A stretch of DNA of 64,000 nucleotides, taken from Lachnospiraceae bacterium Zagget3. GTDB lineage: Bacteria; Bacillota_A; Clostridia; Lachnospirales; Lachnospiraceae. Positions 18,095-25,726 of this stretch are shown in pieces. Positions within the stretch are counted from its first letter, which is position 1. The number at the start of each line of letters is the position of its first letter. The position numbers and the translations under genes were made by a program. The stretch covers positions 15,298-79,297 of the forward strand of contig MSHE01000027.1 of NCBI GenBank assembly GCA_001941025.1, in the 5' to 3' direction. The notes beneath the pieces are model-generated. The model worked only from the letters and a program-made list of their open reading frames with translations, had not been told where the DNA came from and did not search any database.

Positions 18095-18667
18095 GTGATT
18101 GATTACGATGCGATAAAAGAACATGTAAGAGGAATTCTGGTGGCCCTGGGTGACGATCCCGAGCGGGAAGGCCTGCGGGAGACGCCGGAGCGCGTCGCGC
18201 GCATGTACGAGGAAGTGTTCGAGGGGATGAACTACACGAACGCGCAGATCGCGGAGATGTTTGACAAGACCTTTTCCGAGGATCTGGACCTGCCGGAGGC
18301 GGGCAGCGATGTGATCGTGGTGCGGGATATCGACGTCTTCAGCTACTGCGAGCACCATCTGGCGCTGATCTATGACATGAAGGTGACCGTGGCCTATGTG
18401 CCGAACGGGAAGGTGATCGGCTTGAGCAAGATCGCGCGGATCGCGGATATGGTATGCCGGCGCCTGCAGGTGCAGGAGCGGATCGGATCGGATATCGCCG
18501 AGATTATGTCCATGGTGACCGGGTCGGAGGATGTGGCGGTCCTGATCGAGGGATGTCACAGCTGCATGACGGCGCGCGGCATTGGGAAGGCAAACGCGAA
18601 GGCTGCGACGTCCACGTTACGCGGTCGGTTTAAGACAGACCCTGCATTGCTGGAGAGCGTACGGTAG
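18095..18667 (+). CDS. folE: GTP cyclohydrolase I
   Basis: 190 aa, hydrolyses GTP to dihydroneopterin triphosphate, the first step toward queuosine and folate. Zinc ligands are in YCEHH and GCHSC, with the family stretch [18 protein letters not shown] and the start of the fold in [17 protein letters not shown] at 18095 is chosen: GAGAGGAG lies 9-15 nt before it and the protein then has the family's length; the frame runs 45 codons upstream into the queE end without resemblance to anything. It gives this operon its own GTP entry step. Confidence 0.94.
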   Translation: MIDYDAIKEHVRGILVALGDDPEREGLRETPERVARMYEEVFEGMNYTNAQIAEMFDKTFSEDLDLPEAGSDVIVVRDIDVFSYCEHHLALIYDMKVTVAYVPNGKVIGLSKIARIADMVCRRLQVQERIGSDIAEIMSMVTGSEDVAVLIEGCHSCMTARGIGKANAKAATSTLRGRFKTDPALLESVR

Positions 18668-18678
18668 AGGAGGCATCC

Positions 18679-19359
18679 ATGAAAGCGTTGGTTCTTACAA
18701 GCGGCGGCGTGGACTCGACGACTTGCCTTGCGTTCGCCGTAGAACAATACGGGCGTGAGAACGTGGTCGCGCTGTCCATCACATACGGACAAAAGCACGC
18801 GAAGGAGCTGGAAGCGGCGAAGAAGGTGACGGCCCATTACGGGGTGGAGCACCTCTGTCTTGATTTGACGAATGTCTTCGCGGAAAGCGACTGTTCGCTG
18901 CTGGCGCATTCTGAGCGGGAGATCCCGCAGAAGAGTTACGCCGACCAGCAGAAGGAGACAGAGGGAGCGCCGGTTTCCACCTATGTGCCGTTCCGCAACG
19001 GACTCTTCCTCTCGGCCGCGGCGAGCGTCGCGCTCTCGAAGGACTGTGAAGTGGTTTGCTACGGCGCCCACAGCGATGACGCGGCGGGCAATGCCTACCC
19101 GGACTGCTCGGCGGAGTTTGTCGAGGCCATGGACGCAGCGATCCAAAGCGGGAGCGGCGGCGGGCTGCGTCTGGAGGCACCGTTTGTAACGCTTACCAAG
19201 GCAGATGTCGTCCGCGAGGGGCTGCGCTTGGGCGTGCCCTATGAACTGACCTGGAGCTGTTATGAGGGCGGCGAGCGCCCCTGCGGCGTTTGCGGCACCT
19301 GCCGTGACCGCGCGCGGGCATTTCAGCTTAACGGGGTAGAAGATCCCGCACTCAATTAA
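18679..19359 (+). CDS. queC: 7-cyano-7-deazaguanine synthase
   Basis: 226-aa PP-loop ATPase that converts 7-carboxy-7-deazaguanine to preQ0 with ammonia and ATP. The PP-loop is [11 protein letters not shown] at residues 6-16, the family motif [14 protein letters not shown] follows, and the C-terminal zinc site [15 protein letters not shown] has its four cysteines. The ATG follows GAGGAGG; the gap to folE is 11 bp. Confidence 0.97.
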   Translation: MKALVLTSGGVDSTTCLAFAVEQYGRENVVALSITYGQKHAKELEAAKKVTAHYGVEHLCLDLTNVFAESDCSLLAHSEREIPQKSYADQQKETEGAPVSTYVPFRNGLFLSAAASVALSKDCEVVCYGAHSDDAAGNAYPDCSAEFVEAMDAAIQSGSGGGLRLEAPFVTLTKADVVREGLRLGVPYELTWSCYEGGERPCGVCGTCRDRARAFQLNGVEDPALN

Positions 19360-19372
19360 AGGAGGCAATCCC

Positions 19373-19864
19373 ATGTCTACAGGAAGAACGAAAGAGGAAA
19401 TGGAAGGCGTCACCCTGCTGGGAGACAAACGCACGGAGTATCCGACCGACTACGCGCCGCAGGTGCTCGAGACCTTTCCGAACAAGCATCCGGACAACGA
19501 CTATTTCGTGAAGTTTGACTGTCCGGAGTTCACCTCGCTGTGCCCGCTTACGGGGCAGCCGGATTTCGCGACCGTGACGATCTCTTACGTACCGGACGAG
19601 CGGCTGGTGGAGAGTAAATCGCTCAAGCTGTATCTCTACAGTTTTCGCAACCACGGGGATTTTCACGAGGACTGCGTCAATATCATCATGAAAGACCTGA
19701 TCAAGGTGATGGACCCTAAATACATCGAGGTGTTGGGGGAATTCCTGCCGCGCGGCGGCATTTCCATCGATCCTTATTGCAATTATGGGAAACCCGGAAC
19801 AAAGTGGGAGGAGGTCGCCTGGGAGCGTCTGGCGCGCCACGACCTTTCCCCGGAAAATATATGA
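19373..19864 (+). CDS. queF: NADPH-dependent preQ0 reductase
   Basis: 163-aa T-fold enzyme that reduces the nitrile of preQ0 to preQ1. The catalytic Cys lies in [17 protein letters not shown] and the substrate Glu/His in [18 protein letters not shown]. It is the short unimodular (YkvM) form of Gram-positives. It is the last dedicated step in the operon, after queC (13-bp gap); preQ1 is the ligand sensed by the riboswitch upstream. Confidence 0.97.
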   Translation: MSTGRTKEEMEGVTLLGDKRTEYPTDYAPQVLETFPNKHPDNDYFVKFDCPEFTSLCPLTGQPDFATVTISYVPDERLVESKSLKLYLYSFRNHGDFHEDCVNIIMKDLIKVMDPKYIEVLGEFLPRGGISIDPYCNYGKPGTKWEEVAWERLARHDLSPENI

Positions 19865-19880
19865 TAAACAGGAGGCACAT

Positions 19881-20750
19881 ATGGCTAGTTCAAAAGAGTT
19901 ATTGGAAATGTACCACGAACTGTGGGAAGAAAAGAGGGGAAGCGGCGTCAAGCATAGCCCGGAGGAGTGGGACAAGCGGGCGCCCGGCTGGGCCGCCGAG
20001 GCTTCCAAGCGGTGGCTGACGGATCGCCGCATCGAGGAGGCGGTCGGTTTATTTGAGCGCCACGGCATTCTGGGACCGGACTGCGATGTGATCGACATTG
20101 GCTGCGGGCCGGGGCTTTTCGTGGCGGCGTTTGCCGAGAAGGCCCATCACGCGACGGGGACCGATTTCTCCCCGAAGATGCTCGAGTACGCCGAGGAAAA
20201 TTGCGCGGCGCGCGGCATCTCCAACACATCCTTTGTTGTCTGTGATTTTAAGGAAGTGTCGCTTAAAGAGATGGGCTGGGAGAAACAGTTTGACCTGGTC
20301 TTTTCCTCCATGACGCCGGCGATCAACAGGGTTGCCTGTATCGATAAAATGATCGCGATGAGCCGCGGCTGGTGCTGCAATACGACCTGCATTTACAGCG
20401 TGGGGCAGATGCAGCAGGCGCTTTCCGACCTGCTCGGAGCAGATATCGTGCACCATGCGTGGGAAGGCCAGTGGTTTCATTACTTAAACAGCATCGTCTA
20501 CCTGATGGGCTATTTTCCTGAGACCTCCTACTACGATGTGGTACATGTGGACGAGCGTGAGATTACCCGTCCCATGGTGGAGGACGAACTCCACAGACTT
20601 TGCCGGGACCGGATGCCGGGGCCGGACGGAGTGGAAAAGGCCTATGAGATGCTGATGGAACAGGCCGAGGACGGCATCTTCCGGGACGAATCCCACAACT
20701 GGTATGGATCCGTCCTTTGGGATGTGAGGGAGCGGACCAACCGCTGGTAA
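19881..20750 (+). CDS. Class I SAM-dependent methyltransferase, substrate unknown
   Basis: 289 aa. The SAM-binding motif I VIDIGCGPGLFVAAFA is near residue 74, motif II ATGTDFSPKMLEYAEEN follows, and post-I/IV is near FDLVFSSMTPAI. Start ATG at 19881 follows CAGGAGG. It is 16 bp behind queF, so it is very likely on the preQ1 transcript and under the riboswitch. No known queuosine step in this part of the pathway needs such an enzyme, so the link may be incidental or a new modification. Confidence 0.8.
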   Translation: MASSKELLEMYHELWEEKRGSGVKHSPEEWDKRAPGWAAEASKRWLTDRRIEEAVGLFERHGILGPDCDVIDIGCGPGLFVAAFAEKAHHATGTDFSPKMLEYAEENCAARGISNTSFVVCDFKEVSLKEMGWEKQFDLVFSSMTPAINRVACIDKMIAMSRGWCCNTTCIYSVGQMQQALSDLLGADIVHHAWEGQWFHYLNSIVYLMGYFPETSYYDVVHVDEREITRPMVEDELHRLCRDRMPGPDGVEKAYEMLMEQAEDGIFRDESHNWYGSVLWDVRERTNRW

Positions 20751-20768
20751 AAGGATTCGGAAAACCGC

Positions 20769-20796
20769 TTGATAATTCGTTTGATTGGATTATAAT
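20769..20796 (+). promoter_or_regulatory. ackA promoter
   Basis: TTGATA (20769-20774) and TATAAT (20791-20796) with a 16-bp spacer, 44 bp before ackA. Confidence 0.75.
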
Positions 20797-20839
20797 TAAA
20801 TAGGATACGGTTTGTCATGTTAAGAAAGGGGAAGTAGTC

Positions 20840-22030
20840 ATGAATGTTTTAGTTATCAACTGTGGCAGTTCGTCACTGAAGTATCAGCTGATCGACTCCG
20901 AGACGGAGAGTGTATTGGCGAAGGGCTTGTGTGAGCGCATCGGGATCGACGGAAGGCTCACTTATCAGAAGATCGGTTGCGACAAGGAGGAGTCGGATGC
21001 CTCCATGCCGACGCACAAAGAGGCCATCCAGCTCGTAATTGACGCGCTGGTGAATGAAAAAACGGGAGCAATCAAGGATCTCTCCGAGATCGGTGCCGTC
21101 GGGCACCGGATCGTGCACGGAGGAGAAAAGTTCGCGTCCTCCGCGCTCATCACGGACGAGATGCTCGCGGCTGTGGAAGAGTGCAACGAGCTCGCGCCGC
21201 TTCACAATCCGGCCAACCTGATCGGAATCTATGCCTGCCGGGATCTGATGCCGGGCGTGCCGATGGTGGGTGTGTTCGACACCGCGTTCCATCAGACGAT
21301 GCCGGAGAAGGCATACCTCTATGGTCTTCCCTACGAATACTATGATAAATACGGCGTGCGCCGCTATGGCTTCCACGGGACGAGCCACAGCTTTGTATCA
21401 AAGCATCTGGCAGAGTTTTTGGGCATGGACATCAACAATTCAAAGATCATCGTCGCCCACCTCGGCAACGGCGCCTCCATCTCGGCTGTGTTAAACGGCA
21501 AGAGCGTGGACACCTCGATGGGACTTACCCCGCTCGAGGGCCTGGTGATGGGCACGCGCTCCGGCGACATCGATCCGGCGATCATCGAGTACATTTCCGA
21601 GAAAGAAAACCTGGACATTGCCGGCATCATGGATGTATTGAACAAAAAATCCGGTGTCCTGGGAATCTCCGAGACGTCCAGCGACTTCCGTGACCTCGAG
21701 GAGGGCATGAACAACGGCAACGAGCTCTGCGCGGCCGCGATCGAAGTGTTCAGCTACCGTGTGGCAAAATACATCGGCTCCTATTGCGCTGCCTTAAACG
21801 GTGTGGACGCCATCGCGTTTACGGCCGGCATCGGCGAGAACGCGCCGACCGTCCGCAAGAAAGTATGTGAGCATCTGGGCTATCTCGGCATCACGCTCGA
21901 CGAGGAAGCCAACGGACACCGCGGGGAGGACCTCATCATCTCCACGCCGGATTCCAAGGTGACAGTCTGCATCATTCCGACGGATGAAGAGCTGGCGATC
22001 GCCCGCGACACCGTCGCCCTCGTAAAGTGA
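20840..22030 (+). CDS. ackA: Acetate kinase
   Basis: 396 aa; makes ATP and acetate from acetyl phosphate in fermentation. It shows MNVLVINCGSSSLKYQLID (phosphate-binding), VGHRIVHGGEKF, RRYGFHGTSHSFVS, HLGNGASISAVLNGKS and FTAGIGENAPTVRKKV, all ASKHA/acetokinase signatures. The usual partner pta is not adjacent. It has its own promoter, and the next gene rpmF has another. Together with nifJ at 60 kb it suggests pyruvate to acetyl-CoA to acetate metabolism. Confidence 0.98.
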   Translation: MNVLVINCGSSSLKYQLIDSETESVLAKGLCERIGIDGRLTYQKIGCDKEESDASMPTHKEAIQLVIDALVNEKTGAIKDLSEIGAVGHRIVHGGEKFASSALITDEMLAAVEECNELAPLHNPANLIGIYACRDLMPGVPMVGVFDTAFHQTMPEKAYLYGLPYEYYDKYGVRRYGFHGTSHSFVSKHLAEFLGMDINNSKIIVAHLGNGASISAVLNGKSVDTSMGLTPLEGLVMGTRSGDIDPAIIEYISEKENLDIAGIMDVLNKKSGVLGISETSSDFRDLEEGMNNGNELCAAAIEVFSYRVAKYIGSYCAALNGVDAIAFTAGIGENAPTVRKKVCEHLGYLGITLDEEANGHRGEDLIISTPDSKVTVCIIPTDEELAIARDTVALVK

Positions 22031-22064
22031 GACGCAAAGCCGTGGACCGGTCGGAAAGTTTCGG

Positions 22065-22093
22065 TTGACAAACCCGATACGGACCGATATAAT
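22065..22093 (+). promoter_or_regulatory. rpmF promoter
   Basis: TTGACA (22065-22070) and TATAAT (22088-22093), 17-bp spacer: a near-consensus promoter. Confidence 0.9.
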
Positions 22094-22136
22094 GGTCTTT
22101 GCGTGATTGCGAAACGAACAAGGGAGGTGTGTTGTA

Positions 22137-22316
22137 ATGTCAATCTGCCCTAAAAATAAATCATCCAAGGGAAGAAGGAACCGGAGGAGAGCCAACTGGA
22201 AAATGACCTCCCCCACACTGGTGCGCTGCAGCAAATGCGGCGAGCTGATGGTTCCTCACAGAATCTGCAAAAATTGCGGAAGTTACAACAAAAAAGAGAT
22301 CATAAAAATGGATTGA
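22137..22316 (+). CDS. rpmF: 50S ribosomal protein L32
   Basis: 59 aa. It starts MSICPKNKSSKGRRNRRRAN and carries the zinc-ribbon cysteines CSKCGELMVPHRICKNCG, the four-Cys form of bL32. The ATG at 22137 follows AGGGAGG. In related genomes a DUF177 (YceD) gene normally precedes rpmF; here only a 106-bp promoter region lies between ackA and rpmF. Confidence 0.97.
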   Translation: MSICPKNKSSKGRRNRRRANWKMTSPTLVRCSKCGELMVPHRICKNCGSYNKKEIIKMD

Positions 22317-22331
22317 TCCAAGAACGCTCAT

Positions 22332-22366
22332 GGATCCGGCCGAAAGGCCGGATCCTTTCTTTTTTG
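22332..22366 (+). terminator. Terminator of rpmF
   Basis: GGATCCGGCC (22332-22341), tetraloop GAAA, GGCCGGATCC (22346-22355), then TTTCTTTTTT: a perfect 10-bp stem with a GNRA loop. Confidence 0.92.
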
Positions 22367-22378
22367 CCTCAAAAATGC

Positions 22379-22408
22379 TTGTCAGACAGACGGCTTTTCA
22401 TGTATAAT
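22379..22408 (+). promoter_or_regulatory. Promoter for the TAXI-plsX-acpP transcript
   Basis: TTGTCA (22379-22384) and TATAAT (22403-22408), 18-bp spacer, right after the rpmF terminator. A second TATTAT with a distant TTGAAA lies near 22485-22520. The remaining leader to 22618 contains only a short CCGAG...CTCGG hairpin near 22542-22560; no FapR site was recognised. Confidence 0.6.
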
Positions 22409-22618
22409 AAAACAGAAGATGAATGCAGGGGAGACTTGTTTACTAGTATCACGAAAAGTTTGCACACAAGGTGCTTGAAAGGCATTTGAAAGCTGCGTGA
22501 AATTTCCATGGTATTATGAACGATAAGCGACGAGCGCAAGTTCCCGAGACCAGTGCTCGGCGCGTCCCCCTACATTTCTCACAGGCAGCGAGGAGGGCAA
22601 TGTAGAAGGGAGATTACC

Positions 22619-23578
22619 ATGAAAAAGAAAATAATCAGTTTTGTACTGGTGGCATGTCTGCTGGCGGTGATGCTGGCCGGATGTGCACGGAATCGTGAGA
22701 TGCGGTTCTACACGGGTGGTGACCAGGGTACGTACTATTCCTTTGGCAAGGAGCTCGCGGAGGTGATCGAGGACTCGACAAAGCTCGGTCTTTTGGTGGA
22801 GACTTCCGGCGGCTCGCAGGACAATCTGGAAGAGATCAAGAGCGGCAAGGCGGATGTCGCGTTTACGCAGTCCGATGTCATGGCTTATGCCTACAACGGC
22901 ACGCGGCTGTTCGCCAACGGCGAGAAGGTGGACAACTTCTCCGTGCTCGGGTCGCTGTATTCCGAGGAAGTCCAGATCGTCACCTGTGATCCCTCGATCA
23001 CGGACATCGAGGACCTGAAAGGAAAGACTGTATCCATTGGCGAGTCGGGTTCCGGTGTGTATTACAACGCGCTTGATGTGCTGGATGTATACGACATCTC
23101 GGAGAGCCAGATCAATCCGGTCTATCAGGGCTTTGGCGAGAGCACCGAGAGCTTAAAGGATGGGTCGATCGACGCGGCGTTCGTCGTGGCCGGCGCGCCG
23201 GCACAGGCGATCTCGACCCTGGCGGAAGAGATGCCGGTCTATATCCTCAGTGTGGACAGAGAACACGTGGAAGCGCTGCAGGAGATTTCCCCCTATTATG
23301 GATACTGCACGATTGATGCCGACGTGTACGGAACGGATGAGGATATCCTGACTGTGGATGTGGATGCCATTCTGATCGCATCCGACGATGTGTCGGAGGA
23401 AGACGGCTACAAGATCGTCTCCGGCATCTTTGATAATCTTCTCGATCTTCAGGAGGCACATGAGAAAGGTACCGAGCTCAATCTGGAGGACGCGGCAAGC
23501 GTGACCACCGTCCCGTACAACGCGGGCGCTGCGAAATACTACGAAGAGCATGGCTTTACGGTAGAGATGAAGGAATAA
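22619..23578 (+). CDS. TAXI-family substrate-binding lipoprotein
   Basis: 319 aa with a lipoprotein signal (MKKKIISFVLVACLLAVMLAGC; Cys at residue 22). The mature part begins MRFYTGGDQGTYYSFGKELA, the standard start of TRAP-TAXI solute receptors, and continues with GGSQDNLEEIKSGKADVAFTQ and VSIGESGSGVYYNALDVL. These receptors deliver organic acids to TRAP permeases. No TRAP membrane subunit is in the window, so it is an orphan receptor or acts in sensing. It sits between rpmF and plsX, a place where clustered Firmicutes genomes normally have no such gene. The ATG at 22619 follows GAAGGGAG. Confidence 0.88.
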   Translation: MKKKIISFVLVACLLAVMLAGCARNREMRFYTGGDQGTYYSFGKELAEVIEDSTKLGLLVETSGGSQDNLEEIKSGKADVAFTQSDVMAYAYNGTRLFANGEKVDNFSVLGSLYSEEVQIVTCDPSITDIEDLKGKTVSIGESGSGVYYNALDVLDVYDISESQINPVYQGFGESTESLKDGSIDAAFVVAGAPAQAISTLAEEMPVYILSVDREHVEALQEISPYYGYCTIDADVYGTDEDILTVDVDAILIASDDVSEEDGYKIVSGIFDNLLDLQEAHEKGTELNLEDAASVTTVPYNAGAAKYYEEHGFTVEMKE

Positions 23579-23622
23579 TGGGATCGGACGGATCCCCACA
23601 CGGAGCTTACGGAGGCAGGAGT

Positions 23623-24648
23623 ATGTCGGAAACGGTTCGCGTCGTGGTGGACGCGATGGGCGGCGACAATGCCCCCGCCGAAATCATAAAAGGGGCAGTG
23701 GAGGCGGTCCAGGCCGACCGGAACATTCACGTGATCTTAACCGGTCGGCAGGAGGCGATGGACGCTGAGCTGGCCAAGTACACATACGATCCGGAACGGA
23801 TCGAAACGGTGGATTGCCCGGAGGTCATTGAAATGACGGACTCTCCGGTTGCCGCCATCCGGTCAAAGAAACAATCCTCGATCGTGGTCGGCATGAAAAT
23901 GGTGCGCGCGGGCGAGGCGGACGCGTTTGTGTCGGCCGGGAGCACCGGCGCGGTCCTGGTCGGCGGACAGACGATCGTCGGCCGGATCAAGGGCGTGGAA
24001 CGCACGCCGACGGCACCGATCATTCCGACGGAAAATGGGTTCGCGCTCCTGATCGACAGCGGCGCGAATGTGGATGCCAAGCCTTCCCATCTCGTGCAGT
24101 ATGCGCTGATGGGTTTTGTTTACGCGCAGCGGCTGTTTGAAATTCCGAATCCGAGGGTGGCGATCCTCAACATCGGTGCCGAAGAGGAGAAAGGAAACGC
24201 GCTCGTCAAGGAGACATATCCGCTCCTCGGGCAGCTTAATGGGATCAACTTCACCGGCAGCATCGAGGCCCGCGAGATCCCACATGGGCAGGCGGATGTC
24301 ATCGTCTGCGACGCCTTTGCCGGGAATGTCGTCTTAAAACTCTATGAGGGCGTGGCGGATACGATGCTTACCAAGATCAAAGAGGGCATGAGGATGAACC
24401 TGCGCTCGAAGATTGGCGGCGCGTTGGTGCGGCCTGCTCTGCAGGAGACCTTAAAGTCGTTTGACGCTTCCATCTACGGAGGCGCGCCGCTTTTGGGATG
24501 TCAGGGACTCGTGATAAAATCGCACGGGAGTGCCAAAGCGGTTGACATCAAACACGCCATTTTACATTGCGCGACGTACAAACAGCTTGGCATAGGCGAC
24601 GCGATCCGGGAAGCGATCTCCCGCGAAAAGGAGGAGGCTGCCTCATAA
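23623..24648 (+). CDS. plsX: Phosphate acyltransferase PlsX
   Basis: 341-aa peripheral-membrane enzyme that makes acyl-phosphate from acyl-ACP for phospholipid synthesis. It starts VRVVVDAMGGDNAPAEIIKG, and shows SAGSTGAVLVGG and IVCDAFAGNVVLKLYEGVA. The ATG at 23623 follows GGAGGCAGGAG. It is 44 bp after the TAXI gene with no promoter seen between, and is followed by acpP, its substrate carrier. Confidence 0.97.
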   Translation: MSETVRVVVDAMGGDNAPAEIIKGAVEAVQADRNIHVILTGRQEAMDAELAKYTYDPERIETVDCPEVIEMTDSPVAAIRSKKQSSIVVGMKMVRAGEADAFVSAGSTGAVLVGGQTIVGRIKGVERTPTAPIIPTENGFALLIDSGANVDAKPSHLVQYALMGFVYAQRLFEIPNPRVAILNIGAEEEKGNALVKETYPLLGQLNGINFTGSIEAREIPHGQADVIVCDAFAGNVVLKLYEGVADTMLTKIKEGMRMNLRSKIGGALVRPALQETLKSFDASIYGGAPLLGCQGLVIKSHGSAKAVDIKHAILHCATYKQLGIGDAIREAISREKEEAAS

Positions 24649-24684
24649 GACGCGTGTCATCTCGTTGGAGGAAATAGAGGCGGA

Positions 24685-24945
24685 ATGGAATTCGAAAAAA
24701 TTCAGCATATCATAGCAGAGACGCTTGGCGTGGAACCGGAAGATATCACGGAAGACACCGCGTTTGAGGATCTCGACGCGGATTCGCTGGATCTGTTTGA
24801 GATCATCACGGCGGTGGAGGAAGAACTGGGCGTGGAGATCCCGGCGGATGAGGCGGACAAGATCCGGACCGTCGGGGATGCCATGGAACAGATTCGGAAG
24901 AATGTTCCGCAAGAACAGGAAGCAAAAGACAAGAGATTGATATAG
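24685..24945 (+). CDS. acpP: Acyl carrier protein
   Basis: 86-aa acidic four-helix protein. The phosphopantetheine serine is in the motif DADSLDLFEII (near residue 36). The sequence FEKIQHIIAETLGV at the start and EEELGVEIPADEADKIRTV after the serine are typical. The tail after residue 75 (KNVPQEQEAKDKRLI) is a few residues longer than usual. It carries acyl chains for fatty-acid synthesis and for PlsX, encoded just upstream. Confidence 0.96.
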   Translation: MEFEKIQHIIAETLGVEPEDITEDTAFEDLDADSLDLFEIITAVEEELGVEIPADEADKIRTVGDAMEQIRKNVPQEQEAKDKRLI

Positions 24946-24958
24946 ACGGTGAGAAACG

Positions 24959-24985
24959 GGCTGTTGCAGATCTTGCAGCAGCCTT
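24959..24985 (+). terminator. Possible attenuator between acpP and rnc
   Basis: GGCTGTTGCA (24959-24968), loop GATCT, TGCAGCAGCC (24974-24983), then TTCCCCTT: a 10-bp stem with one G-U pair but a poor T-tract. It may reduce flow into rnc-smc. Confidence 0.5.
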
Positions 24986-25000
24986 CCCCTTGCAGGGATC

Positions 25001-25726
25001 ATGGAAAGGAGCTCCCAAAACAAAATGGAAGACATGCTAAAATTTCAGGAAGAGATCGGTTATTCGTTCCGGGATGAGCAGTTGCTGCGTCAGGCGTTGA
25101 CGCACAGTTCGTATGCCAATGAGCACCATCTGCCCAAGCACGGAGATAACGAACGTCTGGAATTTTTGGGAGACGCGGTTTTGGAGATCATCACCAGCGA
25201 ATTTCTCTATCGGGAACATCCCGACTGGACGGAGGGAGAGATGTCCAAGACGCGGGCCGCCATCGTGTGTGAGCAGACACTGGCGTTTTGCACGCGCGAG
25301 ATGGAGCTGGGACCGTATCTGCTGCTCGGAAAAGGCGAGGAGCAGACCGGAGGACGCCGGCGCAAGTCTGTCCTCTCGGACGCGCTGGAGGCCGTGATCG
25401 GGGCGATCTATCTGGACGGCGGCTTCGCGAGCGCGGAGGAGTTCGTCTATCGCTTTGTGTTAAACGATCCGGAACATATGCAGCTGTTTTATGACAGCAA
25501 GACGATCCTGCAGGAGATCGTGCAGGGGCGGAATCTCGGCGAGCTTACGTATGTGCTCGTAGAGGAGAGCGGTCCGGACCACAACAAGAGCTTTGTCATG
25601 GACGCCTGCATCGATGGGGAGCAAAAAGGCCGCGGCGAGGGACACACGAAGAAAGCCGCGGAGCAGGAGGCTGCCTATCAGACCATTCTGATGCTGGGAG
25701 GAACAAATGTATCTGAAGTCGATTGA
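25001..25726 (+). CDS. rnc: Ribonuclease III
   Basis: 241-aa double-strand-specific endoribonuclease for rRNA processing and antisense-RNA decay. The catalytic signature NERLEFLGDAVLEIITSEFL is near residue 48, the second acidic site is SDALEAVIGAIYLDGGF, and the C-terminal dsRNA-binding domain ends KKAAEQEAAYQTI. The start could be ATG 25001, or ATG 25025, which has AAAGGAG upstream. Its last 20 bp overlap the start of smc. Toxin-antisense RNA duplexes such as those proposed in this window are typical substrates; that link is inferred. Confidence 0.97.
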   Translation: MERSSQNKMEDMLKFQEEIGYSFRDEQLLRQALTHSSYANEHHLPKHGDNERLEFLGDAVLEIITSEFLYREHPDWTEGEMSKTRAAIVCEQTLAFCTREMELGPYLLLGKGEEQTGGRRRKSVLSDALEAVIGAIYLDGGFASAEEFVYRFVLNDPEHMQLFYDSKTILQEIVQGRNLGELTYVLVEESGPDHNKSFVMDACIDGEQKGRGEGHTKKAAEQEAAYQTILMLGGTNVSEVD

